Notes: generated by a model from the letters alone, not told the origin. 64,000 bases of DNA from an uncultured Bacteroidales bacterium (GCA_949285735.1 CASEAQ010000017.1:1-64000), one strand, 5' to 3'. Positions 18,540-27,817 are shown, counted from the first letter of the stretch. Program-made: numbers and translations.

Positions 18540-20117
18540 ATGAATATAAGCGAATTAATAAATTTGTCAGATTATGAACTTGCCGTTGAACTCGCCAAGG
18601 GCAATATAGACCTTAGCGCTTTGAGACAAGTTCGTCCCGACCCTGTCGCGCGGAAAAAGGTAAGGGAAATGAGCAAAAACGTTGACTTGGATAAAGAAAA
18701 ACGCGAAGAAGAGCAACGTTGGGCTATAGCTAAGAAGAACTGTGATTTGGACGAGTTGGAGGCATTTATTGACGACTATCCTAATAGTGTGCATCTTGCC
18801 GAAGCTCGCAGCATAATCGAGCGTTATGAAGAAGAGCAAAAATGGAAACAAGCAAAAGACAGCGATGATGTAGGGAAGCTACAAGCGTTTATTAATGACT
18901 TTCCTCGTAGTAGCCATGTCGATGAGGCTCGCAGCTTAATCAATGAGATTAAAAACAGGGCGCGAAACCGCGAATTCAGGAAGCGTGAGCTTGCCATGGA
19001 AATAGATGAGTTGCAGCGTAACAAACTCCTCACCAATGTGGAAGAAAATATCAAGAATGCCATAATGAGGAGGCTCGGCACCCACCAAATCACCAAGGAA
19101 GATTTTCTTGACTTGCTAAAGGAAGACAACAACTTGGTCAATGCACACATGATAAATGTGTTGATTGATATAAAAGTTATCACACCAGGCGATTTAAGCG
19201 ACATAGGTATTGACGACAGGTTTATATATAAGCTGACCCGAAATGCCAGTCCGCAAACTTACAAAGGTGAATATAAGCCATTGGAAAAAATCGATTGGAG
19301 GTCAACCGAGGTTTATTTTTGGGGAGTGCCATCTTCGGGAAAGAGTTGTGCCATAGGTGCCATCCTCAGTGCGGCACATAGCGGCAACGTGGCAAAATCG
19401 ATTATTTCGAATAATGACTCGCAAGGCTATGGCTACATGAACCATTTAAAAGATGTGTTCCGCTCGGGCTCGGTAATTTCACTCGTGGCAGGTACTGCCA
19501 AGACGTGTTTTTATGAAATGGGGTTCACGCTGGTTGACCATGATAATAAGAAACATCGCATCACGTTGATTGACATGGCTGGAGAGCTTATGCAATGCCT
19601 CTATAAAAAAGATGCAGATGAGAGTCTATTGACCGATGATGACAAGGCTATGCTCGGAACGCTAAACAATGTGCTGGTGTCGAACCGCACACGTTCGCGC
19701 AAGATGCACTTCTTTGTAATCGAGTATGGCGTGGAAGACCGCGAGGGGCAAACAACGCAAGACACATACCTGCGAGGGGCGATGAACTATTTGAGGTCGC
19801 TCAAAATCTTCAAAAACGATACAGATGCTATTTTTATAATGATTTCAAAGGCCGACAAGGCTAAAGCCGAGAGCACAGCCGAGTTTCGCAATTATATCCA
19901 GTCGCATTTCAAGGGATTTTACCAAGACTTGAGCCAGATATGCGAAGAAAATGAAATCAATAATGGGCGTGTGGAAAATTTGGCATTCTCGCTTGGAAAC
20001 GTTTGTTTCCAAAATTATTGCCTCTTCGACCCGCGCTCAGCCGAGTTTGTGGTTAAGACATTGATTGAACGTACCCCTGTTGAGCGTTCGGGTATTGGAA
20101 AATGGCTTGGTAACTGA
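18540..20117 (+). CDS. P-loop GTPase-like protein with N-terminal helical repeats
   Basis: The 525-residue protein has two tandem helical repeats of about 40 residues (60-100 and 101-140; pattern W-x2-A-K ... L-x2-FI-x-D-(Y/F)-P-x-S ... EARS-x-I), a linker, and a P-loop domain with GVPSSGKS (262-269) and the G3-like LIDMAGE (Asp345). A plausible G4 is ISKAD. The layout resembles TRAFAC-type GTPases described from predicted conflict systems, but I cannot confirm the family. No membrane segment, so probably cytosolic. The same repeat occurs in the barrel protein encoded by the last gene of this unit. Confidence 0.75.
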   Translation: MNISELINLSDYELAVELAKGNIDLSALRQVRPDPVARKKVREMSKNVDLDKEKREEEQRWAIAKKNCDLDELEAFIDDYPNSVHLAEARSIIERYEEEQKWKQAKDSDDVGKLQAFINDFPRSSHVDEARSLINEIKNRARNREFRKRELAMEIDELQRNKLLTNVEENIKNAIMRRLGTHQITKEDFLDLLKEDNNLVNAHMINVLIDIKVITPGDLSDIGIDDRFIYKLTRNASPQTYKGEYKPLEKIDWRSTEVYFWGVPSSGKSCAIGAILSAAHSGNVAKSIISNNDSQGYGYMNHLKDVFRSGSVISLVAGTAKTCFYEMGFTLVDHDNKKHRITLIDMAGELMQCLYKKDADESLLTDDDKAMLGTLNNVLVSNRTRSRKMHFFVIEYGVEDREGQTTQDTYLRGAMNYLRSLKIFKNDTDAIFIMISKADKAKAESTAEFRNYIQSHFKGFYQDLSQICEENEINNGRVENLAFSLGNVCFQNYCLFDPRSAEFVVKTLIERTPVERSGIGKWLGN

Positions 20118-20144
20118 GTTTAGAATTTAAAAATTACATAAAAG

Positions 20145-21689
20145 ATGAAGAAGATAGGATTGATTATAAAGATCACTCGCATGGGCGAGCAAGTGATATG
20201 CGAGTTCAATGCTCGTGCAAACGGACGGCAATTAGAGCAGTGGGCAAGTGGGCTGCCCGATGCACGAGGCTATGTGAAAAAAATCTCGGGATTCGACAGC
20301 TCGGGCAAGATTGCATACGTCGTAAAGTTCTTGAGCGAGGATGGCATGGTTGTCGGCATCATAAAGACTTTAAGTGGGCGAGCTTGTGATAACGTCGTCG
20401 CATGGATTCATGTGCCTGCCGATATCGACATGCAAAAATTGAAAATTACGGAAATAATTCAAGCTATTGAAAAACAGTTTTCATCGTTAGGGGGGATTAA
20501 AGAGAGCGAATTGGAGAAATATTTCGCCCCCGAATATTCGACGAAAGACAACTTGCTCAACAAGCCGTTGCTCGGTGGCATCACTTCTAAGCCCGATGGA
20601 AAAGTTGGCTATTACTGCTACGGCACCAACGAGGAATTTAGGTATCTTTTTGATAATATAGCTCAAAAAGTCTATGGCGAATATCAAGTGTTGTTCTTCT
20701 TGAACAAGGCAGATGGCTTTAGCGTGCCTAATGGGCAGGAGTTGAAAATTTGCGATATAAACAAGGTGCGTACTGTGCTTGCTCCGAATAGTCCAGACCA
20801 ATATGGTTTCAAACCGAGGATTGTAGTCGGAGGCGAACGTGTTTCCTTTGATAAGGGATATGAAACATACGAGGGTGAGCAATTTTACATAATATGGGAG
20901 AAACCTCATCATGAGGCAATAACCATCAAGTATAAGGTGCCTGCCGACAACAATCCAAAGCCTGCCACCCCCGATGACCAACAGCACTACTATTTGCTTA
21001 CCAAAGATGATTTCCAGATAACGGAAAGGGGTGAAAACAAAGTCAAAATAGACAGGTGTACCATAAAGGTAAACGACAAGATTCTAAGTGCCGAGAGTGG
21101 CGAGAAAATCACATTGGAAGACACTTCGGGCACACTAAAGGTGCGCATCAAGGTGACTTGTAACGGATATAAAGATTATGAAAGGGAACATACAATCAAT
21201 ACAAGAATTTCAAATGCATTAATAAATGTGCAATTGGAACGCTTGGACCGTGAATACAAGTTTATTATCCCCGTCGAAATTATCTCAAAAAAAGGTAAAA
21301 AGAAAAGTGTGAAGCCTAGCGAAGCTAAGTTTACAATTAACACTAAATCGGTTATCACCGAAAGTCCGGTAAAGGGATATGATGCTTACAAAGACATTAG
21401 CGAAGGGTCTGAGAACCAATTGGAATACAAGCGTTTCAATCTCAAATGGTGTCTTATCGGCTTGGCTGCCGGCATTGTCGTTTCGGTCGTTGCGTTTTTT
21501 ATACTGTTTAAGACCGATTTTATTGAGCTAAAGGACGATGCTAAAGAGAAAGCATTGACCGAGGAAAAGAAAAAACAAGCCGACGAAGTGAAGGAGCTGA
21601 AACGGCAGAACCGCGAATGGCAGGATTCGGTAGATAAACTGAATGCTAAAATCGAGTTGATTGGTAAACCTAAAACCGAACAGCAATGA
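20145..21689 (+). CDS. unknown protein with C-terminal membrane anchor
   Basis: I do not recognise this 514-residue protein. It starts 27 bp after the GTPase gene. Residues 1-420 look soluble and beta-rich, with no signal peptide. A single helix lies near 429-450 (CLIGLAAGIVVSVVAFFILF), preceded by Lys/Arg, then a charged coiled coil of about 60 residues to the end. The predicted topology is cytosolic N-terminus with a periplasmic coiled-coil tail. Two segments (about 270-350 and 355-400) may be small beta-sandwich modules. Its last codons overlap the next start (ATGA). Confidence 0.72.
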   Translation: MKKIGLIIKITRMGEQVICEFNARANGRQLEQWASGLPDARGYVKKISGFDSSGKIAYVVKFLSEDGMVVGIIKTLSGRACDNVVAWIHVPADIDMQKLKITEIIQAIEKQFSSLGGIKESELEKYFAPEYSTKDNLLNKPLLGGITSKPDGKVGYYCYGTNEEFRYLFDNIAQKVYGEYQVLFFLNKADGFSVPNGQELKICDINKVRTVLAPNSPDQYGFKPRIVVGGERVSFDKGYETYEGEQFYIIWEKPHHEAITIKYKVPADNNPKPATPDDQQHYYLLTKDDFQITERGENKVKIDRCTIKVNDKILSAESGEKITLEDTSGTLKVRIKVTCNGYKDYEREHTINTRISNALINVQLERLDREYKFIIPVEIISKKGKKKSVKPSEAKFTINTKSVITESPVKGYDAYKDISEGSENQLEYKRFNLKWCLIGLAAGIVVSVVAFFILFKTDFIELKDDAKEKALTEEKKKQADEVKELKRQNREWQDSVDKLNAKIELIGKPKTEQQ

Positions 21690-22564
21690 ACTTTTTGTTA
21701 AAAATAGGCTTTTTGATTGCTGCGCTTGTCCTCACGGTGGGGGCAATCTTGGGTTATGCCAAGAACCAAGTGTCGCCGCCCGAGGACATTGAGCATGTTG
21801 ACCAATATAGCCTCGATTTTGAACGAATGCCCGTGGCTGCCAGCCGCGCTGTAAGCCTCGCGGCAGCCGATGCCATTTATGATGCTGCCATCTCTCAGCT
21901 CAACATTTATGGGCGCGAGGGCAAAATGGCTGCCGATGTGGTTTCTGCCAATTTGCGCACGTTTGCCAATAGCTATTCCAAGTCGTTCCTTAATATCAGT
22001 TTCATGAAATTTAAGGCTTCGGAATGGCACGACAGCGACTTGCGCCGAATGTTGACCGACATAACAAACCTAAACTCGCTCAAAGATGACAATCGGCGGC
22101 CAGTAATAACTGGCACACGTGCCGACTCGCTGAAAATCGTTGCCGGGGTCATATCAGATTATTATGATGCCGTGGCAGTGAGCCGCAGCCTTTCATACCA
22201 CGGTGTCAGCGAGGCCCGTGCCACAATTGCCCAGGCCGACTCGTATGCCCGAGCCAAGTACCTGTCGAATTGTACAAGCCTCAAAAACGCACTTGGCAAC
22301 GTGCGCAGCGGCATAGGCAATTCGCACTACCGGTATGTGCTTGGGCAGCTCAACAGTTTATTGAGCTACAGCTATCGCTCACACTCTGAAAATGAGTTCA
22401 ACCAAAAGGTAGTGAATGTGCAGCGCGCATTGGACGAGTATAACAATAATGCCAAATCGCTATATGGAGAAAAACGTGATTTGACAAGTGCGACAAACCG
22501 AGCTGTGAAGTATATCACTGATGCAACAGACTTTTATATGAATTTTTATATGAATTCCAATTAA
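21686..22564 (+). CDS. unknown periplasmic protein with N-terminal membrane anchor
   Basis: This 292-residue protein starts with a 4-bp overlap with the previous gene. It has one N-terminal helix (about 5-25, IGFLIAALVLTVGAILG) with no clear cleavage site, so it is probably an inner-membrane anchor with a periplasmic body. The body is predicted helical (repeated Ala/Ser/Tyr-rich segments, 55-290). I recognise no family. The overlap with the preceding membrane protein suggests that the two are made together and may form a complex. Confidence 0.72.
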   Translation: MNFLLKIGFLIAALVLTVGAILGYAKNQVSPPEDIEHVDQYSLDFERMPVAASRAVSLAAADAIYDAAISQLNIYGREGKMAADVVSANLRTFANSYSKSFLNISFMKFKASEWHDSDLRRMLTDITNLNSLKDDNRRPVITGTRADSLKIVAGVISDYYDAVAVSRSLSYHGVSEARATIAQADSYARAKYLSNCTSLKNALGNVRSGIGNSHYRYVLGQLNSLLSYSYRSHSENEFNQKVVNVQRALDEYNNNAKSLYGEKRDLTSATNRAVKYITDATDFYMNFYMNSN

Positions 22565-22577
22565 ATCTATGTAACTC

Positions 22578-23957
22578 ATGAACCGATTGAGAAATATAAT
22601 TTTGACACTGTTTGGCGCTATTATGTTAATAGCCATGTTTCCTACTGCGGTTAATGCCCAGCTTATTGATGCAGCTAAAGACCGTCGGGCGGAAATTCGA
22701 GAAATACGCCGCCAAGATAGCATTTCATTTATCAATGCTTGCAGGGCGGGAACACTTGCTGCTTTCAAGAATTATCTCAAAGAATATCCCAACGGGTTAT
22801 TTAATAAGCAAATGAACGACCGCATTGCCGACTTTGGTATCTGGAGCAAGGCAAAACAGACCAATACGATTGCCGCATATAACGAATACCTTAATCAGTC
22901 GGTGACTAAGGCTTTCATAGTCGAGGCTGGCGATGCAATCACAGAATTGGAGTCGGTCGATGCCTGGAATGCCATTAGGACAACGGGAACATTGCAGCAG
23001 GTGAAGTCATTTATCGTAGCATATCCCAAGTCGTCGCGTCGGGCTTCGGCAGAGTATCGTGTGCATGAGTTGCAGGCTGTCGAATATTATCAAAGAGGTG
23101 ATTGGTTGAATGCCCTTGCCGAGTTTCGCAAGACGGCTGGGCGTAGCACACTCGAATACAAGCACCAGAAGATGTATGACTATTGTTTGGAATATGATGA
23201 ATACCGTAAGTTTGACAAGTACACGCTAGAATCGACACTTATCGCATATCTTAACCAACACCCCAATGGGTATTTCTACAATGATGTGTCGAATGCCATA
23301 GCAATCGGCAGAGCAAAAAGACTCGATAGAAACTCCACATCGTATGACTATGAAAGAGCTTTGGCGTATGCCAAGGATTATAAGACGCGTTCCGAAGTGC
23401 AGTATTACATCAATCGCAGCAAAGCCGATGCAGAAGCCCATCGTAAGAGGCTCAAGAAATGGGAGCGAGAAGAGAACGGAGGCTGGACCGATTTCGTCTT
23501 GGGTTGTGATTTTACAGGCAATGTCGGAGCTTCTGAGGAAGGGCAAAAAATGTGTTTCGACTTTATTGTCGGTTTCCGTATTGGTAACTACCGCGACCCG
23601 TTGCAATTCGAGGTGGGCTTGAAACCAGGTTTTGTAATTCCAGATAGTTACTATGACAGTTACGACAGTTATAGTTACTATTATTATGACGATTTCAGCG
23701 ATAGCGAAACATACTTCCATATGCCAGTCTATGGCAAGCTGAAAATCAATATTTGCAATGTGGCGAATGGAAAGTTTTTTGTTTTCGGGGAGTTTGATTA
23801 CAATGCAGTGAGAGAAGATTTGTATGAGAGTGAAATGTCGGCTGGCGGAGGCTTGGGCTTCGGCTGGAAGCACTTCGATATGGCATTTTATTATCAAAAC
23901 GACATTGATTACATCGACCCACACTCGTTAGGTCTTTCGTTGGGTATATATTTCTGA
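22578..23957 (+). CDS. outer-membrane barrel-like protein with periplasmic helical repeats
   Basis: The 459-residue protein has a signal peptide (about 1-28, ending VNA-Q), three helical repeats (about 48-85, 87-124, 126-166, with FKNYLKEYPNG and VKSFIVAYPKSS), a further helical stretch to about 300, and a C-terminal segment of alternating aromatic strands (GFRIGNY, QFEVGLKPGF, FVFGEFDYN, LGLSLGIYF) ending in Phe. That ending is typical of outer-membrane beta-barrels. The repeats match the pattern in the cytosolic GTPase of the same unit. It is the last gene before the terminator. Alternative reading: a secreted beta-sandwich protein. Confidence 0.75.
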   Translation: MNRLRNIILTLFGAIMLIAMFPTAVNAQLIDAAKDRRAEIREIRRQDSISFINACRAGTLAAFKNYLKEYPNGLFNKQMNDRIADFGIWSKAKQTNTIAAYNEYLNQSVTKAFIVEAGDAITELESVDAWNAIRTTGTLQQVKSFIVAYPKSSRRASAEYRVHELQAVEYYQRGDWLNALAEFRKTAGRSTLEYKHQKMYDYCLEYDEYRKFDKYTLESTLIAYLNQHPNGYFYNDVSNAIAIGRAKRLDRNSTSYDYERALAYAKDYKTRSEVQYYINRSKADAEAHRKRLKKWEREENGGWTDFVLGCDFTGNVGASEEGQKMCFDFIVGFRIGNYRDPLQFEVGLKPGFVIPDSYYDSYDSYSYYYYDDFSDSETYFHMPVYGKLKINICNVANGKFFVFGEFDYNAVREDLYESEMSAGGGLGFGWKHFDMAFYYQNDIDYIDPHSLGLSLGIYF

Positions 23958-23977
23958 TAAATATAGAAAATTTATAT

Positions 23978-24019
23978 TTGCGGCCATTGGAAGGAATCTT
24001 TTCGATGGTCGCAATTTTT
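23978..24019 (+). terminator. terminator of the Srf-like operon
   Basis: A 10-bp stem (TTGCGGCCAT with ATGGTCGCAA, one wobble pair), a 17-nt loop and five Ts follow 20 bp after the last stop codon. Confidence 0.7.
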
Positions 24020-24067
24020 AATAACAGTTGTCATTCATATTGTTTTGTACTGATCTCCTTTTTAATT

Positions 24068-24238
24068 GGAGGAGGAACGGTGTTTTCGTCGTTCGACAAG
24101 TTGAAGATGCAGGACGTGTTGCCCAATTACGGTATAGGGTTGCGCATAGAGTTTAAGCACAATGCCAATATGCGCATCGACTATGGGTTTGGGAAAGGGC
24201 AAGCCGGCATAGTGTGCCAGTTTGCCGAGGCGTTCTAA
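24068..24238 (+). pseudogene. BamA/TamA-type outer membrane protein, C-terminal remnant
   Basis: Translation in one frame gives GGGTVFSSFDKL, LPNYGIGLRIEFK, MRIDYGFGKGQ and a terminal FAEAF, which matches my knowledge of the last strands of Bacteroidetes BamA/surface-antigen (D15) barrel proteins. Only about 55 residues remain and there is no upstream body, so this is a gene end left by a deletion or insertion. It lies just behind the terminator of the Srf-like operon. Confidence 0.6.
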
Positions 24239-24251
24239 AAGCGGAACGAAG

Positions 24252-24365
24252 ATGGGCAGGGCTGAGGTGTATGAAGGGCGAGGCTCGACCGAGCCGATTG
24301 TGAAGCAAGACCGCTCGCCAATACCGTTTTTCAACGTGGGATTATCGTATAGCCTGTTTAAATAA
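24252..24365 (+). pseudogene. second outer-membrane protein C-terminal remnant
   Basis: In a different frame from the preceding remnant the sequence reads EVYEGRGSTEPIVKQ ... IPFFNVGLSYSLFK and a stop, which looks like the last strand of an outer-membrane barrel. At 37 residues from the nearest ATG it cannot be a working protein. The other frame stops at 24236, so this is probably a separate eroded gene end or a frameshifted continuation. Confidence 0.4.
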
Positions 24366-24511
24366 AAGAAAGTCTTTTGGTGGGCGTAGCAATGAGAATC
24401 GGTGTAAAATGAAGGAGGGGCTGTGTGCGTGTTGCCGTTTGTGTGTGCGGTACGCCCAAGCCCCTTCTCTCGTTCTTGATGTAGTAATTGTGTGTATATA
24501 TGGGTATGTGG

Positions 24512-25666
24512 TTACAATGCTTCTTTCAGTATCTCATATATTTCGTCTCTGGTGAAGTGTTTGCAGCACCCTGGCGTGAGAATGCAAGTGTCGGCAGCGG
24601 CGCGCAGCAATGTGGCGTCGGTGATGCCCATCTCGCTCCAGCGCAGCGGCAAACCTATCTCCTTGATGAATGCCTCAAGTGCGGCGACACACTTGGTGGC
24701 TGCTTCGAGGTCGGTCGAGCCGTCAACGCCCCACACTTGCCGCCCCATGCGAGCCAATTTCTCCTTTCCCTCGCCGAGCAGGTGGCGGTAGAGCACGGGG
24801 TGGATTACTGCCAGCCCTTGACCGTGGTTGCAATCGGTGTAAGCCCCCACGGCGTGTTCCACCATGTGGCATTGGAAGTCGGTCTGCTTGCCGAGTTTCA
24901 GCAACCCGTTTTCAGCCATTGCCGATGCCCACATCAGTTCGCCACGGGCAAAATCATCGTCGGGGTTGGCAATCAATGCCCGCAGGTTGTTGACGACGTT
25001 GCGCATCACCGCCTCGTTTATCTCGTCGGAGATGTTGGTCGAGTGCGGTCTGCCCATGTAGGTTTCCATGCAGTGGCTCAGGGTGTCGAACGCGCCGCTT
25101 ATGACTTGCTTCATAGGCAATGTCTTGGTGAGGTCGCTGTCCAGGATGGCAAATGAGTGGTAAGCCCCGAAGAGAGCCTGTTTCAGCTTCTTCTCATCGT
25201 GGGTGATTACTGCGCCGTTGTTTTGTTCGGCTCCAGTGCCGGCTGCCGTGACAACGGCACCCATCGGGATAAACTTGGTGGGGAACTGGTGTTTCTCGTA
25301 TTGCATCGTCCAGATGTCCTCGTCGAGGCAGGCTTGTGCCGACACAATTTTGTAGCAGTCGATGACCGAGCCGCCGCCCACGGCAAGAATGAAGTCGATG
25401 TCGTGCTCACGAGCCAGCCGCGCGCCCTCTTGCACTTTGGCGTAAGTGGGGTTGGGCATTATGCCGCCGAAGTCGGTGACCCTCTTGCCGCTCTCGCCGA
25501 GCCATACCATGATTTTGTCGTATAGTCCACTGCGTTTTATCGAGCCGCCGCCATAGGCGAGCATGACGTTGTTGCCAACGTGTTTCAATTCTTCCTTTAT
25601 TGCATTTTCGGCACATCCCTTGCCAAAATATTGCTTGACAGGGTATTGATAACAGAAGTCGTTCAT
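24512..25666 (-). CDS. iron-containing alcohol dehydrogenase (butanol dehydrogenase type)
   Basis: The 384-residue group III alcohol dehydrogenase reduces aldehydes or oxidises alcohols with NAD(P)H. The nucleotide-binding GGGSVID motif lies near 97-103, and the four metal ligands of the YqhD/BDH subgroup are all present: Asp194 and His198 (FDTLSHCME), His267 (CHMVEH) and His281 (DCNHGQG). Length is normal. A TAnnTTTG box (25694-25701, minus strand) lies 27 bp before the start. The gene stands alone and leftward, so a role in aldehyde detoxification or fermentation is general inference. Confidence 0.94.
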   Translation of the reverse strand: MNDFCYQYPVKQYFGKGCAENAIKEELKHVGNNVMLAYGGGSIKRSGLYDKIMVWLGESGKRVTDFGGIMPNPTYAKVQEGARLAREHDIDFILAVGGGSVIDCYKIVSAQACLDEDIWTMQYEKHQFPTKFIPMGAVVTAAGTGAEQNNGAVITHDEKKLKQALFGAYHSFAILDSDLTKTLPMKQVISGAFDTLSHCMETYMGRPHSTNISDEINEAVMRNVVNNLRALIANPDDDFARGELMWASAMAENGLLKLGKQTDFQCHMVEHAVGAYTDCNHGQGLAVIHPVLYRHLLGEGKEKLARMGRQVWGVDGSTDLEAATKCVAALEAFIKEIGLPLRWSEMGITDATLLRAAADTCILTPGCCKHFTRDEIYEILKEAL

Positions 25667-25693
25667 ATCGGTATAGCATTAATTTTAATAGCA

Positions 25694-25701
25694 CAAAGTT
25701 A
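25694..25701 (-). promoter_or_regulatory. -7 promoter box of the alcohol dehydrogenase gene
   Basis: The minus strand reads TAACTTTG, a perfect TAnnTTTG. No clear -33 TTTG box occurs at 19-21 bp. Confidence 0.45.
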
Positions 25702-25873
25702 TCCACTGCCACCGCCCAAGTCCATACACAAATTACGGAAACCGCTACCAATTTAAGCGTTGTCGGCGGCTCGGTTCATGGTGGTTGTTGGTTGTGAAAT
25801 AAAATTAGGGGGGTGGTGTGGATTTAGTTGGCAATTTATAGCTATCTTCGCAGTCTGAAAGGAGAAGCGAGCG

Positions 25874-27013
25874 ATGAGCAATAGGATTTTTCTGTCGTTC
25901 CCACATCTTGGTGGGCATGAAATGCACTGGATAGAAGAGGCTTTCAAGGAGAGTTGGGTGGTGCCGTTGGGGCCCAATGTCGATCATTTTGAACACCAGC
26001 TTGAGGAGTATTTGGGCTGTGGCAATGTGGTGGCGTTGAGCGCCGGAACGGCAGCCTTGCATATTGGGCTGGTGATGCTCGGAGTGGATGCTGGCGACGA
26101 GGTGATTTGCCAGTCGTTCACTTTCTCGGCAAGTGCCAATCCCGTAAAATACCAGGGCGCGTCGCCGGTGTTTGTCGATAGCGAAGCCGACACATGGAAT
26201 ATGTCGCCCGAAGCACTCGAAGAGGCGATAACGGAGCGGAAACGCGTCACGGGCAAGTTGCCAAAAGCCATCGTGGTGGTGCACCTTTATGGAATGCCAG
26301 CGAAAATGAACGAGATACTTGCCATTGCCGACCGCTATGGCATTCCGGTACTTGAGGATGCCGCCGAGGCTCTCGGTTCGGAGTATTGCGGGCGCAAGTG
26401 TGGCACGCTGGGGCGTTATGGTGCGCTCAGCTTCAATGGCAACAAGATTATCACCACATCGGGTGGCGGGGCTTTGATTTGCCCGACTGCCGAGGCTGCC
26501 GAACGTGCAAAATTCCTTGTCACACAGGCTCGTGAGGCGATGCCATATTATTATCACAAGGAGATTGGCTACAATTACAGGCTCAGCAATGTGAGCGCAG
26601 GAATCGGTTGCGGGCAGATGGAGGTGTTGCCCGAGCGCGTGGCGCGCCGCCGGCAGATACACAAGCTGTATGTGGAATGCTTCAAAGATGTGCCCGAGGT
26701 GAGGGTTCATGGCAATCCGACAGCCGACTTCGATTCAAACTTTTGGCTGACGACAATCTTGTTTGACCCACAGCTTGGTTTCACTCCCGAGGACTTGCGC
26801 CAGCATCTTGCGTCGCTCAACATCGAGTCGCGTTGGCTGTGGAGGCCGATGAATATGCAACCAGTGTTTGCCGATGCGCCATTCTATGGCGACGGCACTG
26901 CCGAACGGCTGTTTAACAGCGGATTGTGCTTGCCAAGCGGCAGCATACTCACCGACGACGAGGTGGTGACCGTGGCAGAGGCTGTGAAGGCTTTCGTCAA
27001 GTTGAGACGATAA
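25874..27013 (+). CDS. DegT/DnrJ/EryC1/StrS-family aminotransferase
   Basis: This 379-residue PLP enzyme of the sugar aminotransferase family transfers an amino group, usually from glutamate, to a keto-sugar nucleotide. Signatures: ALSAGTAALHIGL (phosphate binding), EDAAEALGSEY (PLP-ring aspartate), and Lys191 in SFNGNKIITTSGGG as the Schiff-base lysine. Length is normal. It lies 40 bp before a HAD phosphatase gene. It may supply amino sugars for surface glycans such as the locus 5 kb downstream, but no other nucleotide-sugar gene is adjacent. Confidence 0.94.
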   Translation: MSNRIFLSFPHLGGHEMHWIEEAFKESWVVPLGPNVDHFEHQLEEYLGCGNVVALSAGTAALHIGLVMLGVDAGDEVICQSFTFSASANPVKYQGASPVFVDSEADTWNMSPEALEEAITERKRVTGKLPKAIVVVHLYGMPAKMNEILAIADRYGIPVLEDAAEALGSEYCGRKCGTLGRYGALSFNGNKIITTSGGGALICPTAEAAERAKFLVTQAREAMPYYYHKEIGYNYRLSNVSAGIGCGQMEVLPERVARRRQIHKLYVECFKDVPEVRVHGNPTADFDSNFWLTTILFDPQLGFTPEDLRQHLASLNIESRWLWRPMNMQPVFADAPFYGDGTAERLFNSGLCLPSGSILTDDEVVTVAEAVKAFVKLRR

Positions 27014-27053
27014 AGGAAACAGTTCAATTAAGTCGTTTAAAACGCATAGAGAT

Positions 27054-27788
27054 ATGGCAGAAAAGGACAACGAATATTTTCCATACGTTTATATTCTCGA
27101 TCTCGATGACACTTTGTATAAGGAAATCGATTTCGTGCATTCGGCATTTTGCCATATCGACCGGCTGCTTGTGGCAGACTATGGTTTCCCGGCTGGCGAG
27201 GCGCGCCGTATAATGCTCGAAGCTCTTGCCGAAAACAAGAACTCGTTTGACGTGCTTGATGCCCACCTGAAGGCTGCTGGCGTGAATATTCCGAATGCGA
27301 TAAACTGGATGGTTGACGAGTATCGTTACCACATACCGCAGATATACTTGTCGGACGATGCGTATGATTTCCTAAAGAGCCTTGACGAACTTGATATTGA
27401 GATGTTTATAATTACCGACGGGCGGTCGGTGACGCAACGCAACAAGATAAGAGCACTCGGGCTCGACGAATTTATCCCGCCCGAAAACGTGTTCATCAGC
27501 GAGGAAGTGGGCGAGGAAAAGATTAACATCACGTCGTTTTCGCGCATAATGAAGCGTTTCGACGACGTCGGGCTTCTTGGCGAGGCGCGTTTTGTGTTTG
27601 TCGGCGACAATCCGGGCAAGGATTTTGTGGTGGGCAACGCATTCGGATTTCCCACCGTCATGCTTCTCGACGACGGGAGCAATGTCCACAGCCAGACGGT
27701 GAGAGTGCCGCGAGGCTACAAACCCCGTTTCAGAGTAGAAACCCTCAGCGAAATAATAGAACTAATGCGCAAAGGAGTCTTCGCGTAA
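27054..27788 (+). CDS. HAD-superfamily hydrolase
   Basis: The 244-residue phosphatase carries the HAD motifs: I DLDDTLY (nucleophile Asp), II FIITDGRS, III a Lys in EEVGEEK, IV FVGDNPGKDF. A helical cap follows motif I, as in the pyrimidine 5'-nucleotidase/phosphoglycolate phosphatase subgroup. The substrate cannot be read from the sequence. The 40-bp gap from the aminotransferase suggests one transcript that ends at the terminator 30 bp downstream. Confidence 0.88.
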   Translation: MAEKDNEYFPYVYILDLDDTLYKEIDFVHSAFCHIDRLLVADYGFPAGEARRIMLEALAENKNSFDVLDAHLKAAGVNIPNAINWMVDEYRYHIPQIYLSDDAYDFLKSLDELDIEMFIITDGRSVTQRNKIRALGLDEFIPPENVFISEEVGEEKINITSFSRIMKRFDDVGLLGEARFVFVGDNPGKDFVVGNAFGFPTVMLLDDGSNVHSQTVRVPRGYKPRFRVETLSEIIELMRKGVFA

Positions 27789-27817
27789 TCAAAAACTTGC
27801 AATCGCAGATAAAAGTT

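Noticed and set aside
23978-24238. An 86-residue gene directly after the operon
   Set aside because: Its first third overlaps the terminator hairpin and the rest is a C-terminal barrel remnant.
24413-24472. Terminator hairpin (GGAGGGGCT with AGCCCCTTC) before the alcohol dehydrogenase
   Set aside because: The loop is about 40 bases long and no T run follows; kept only as a weak possibility.
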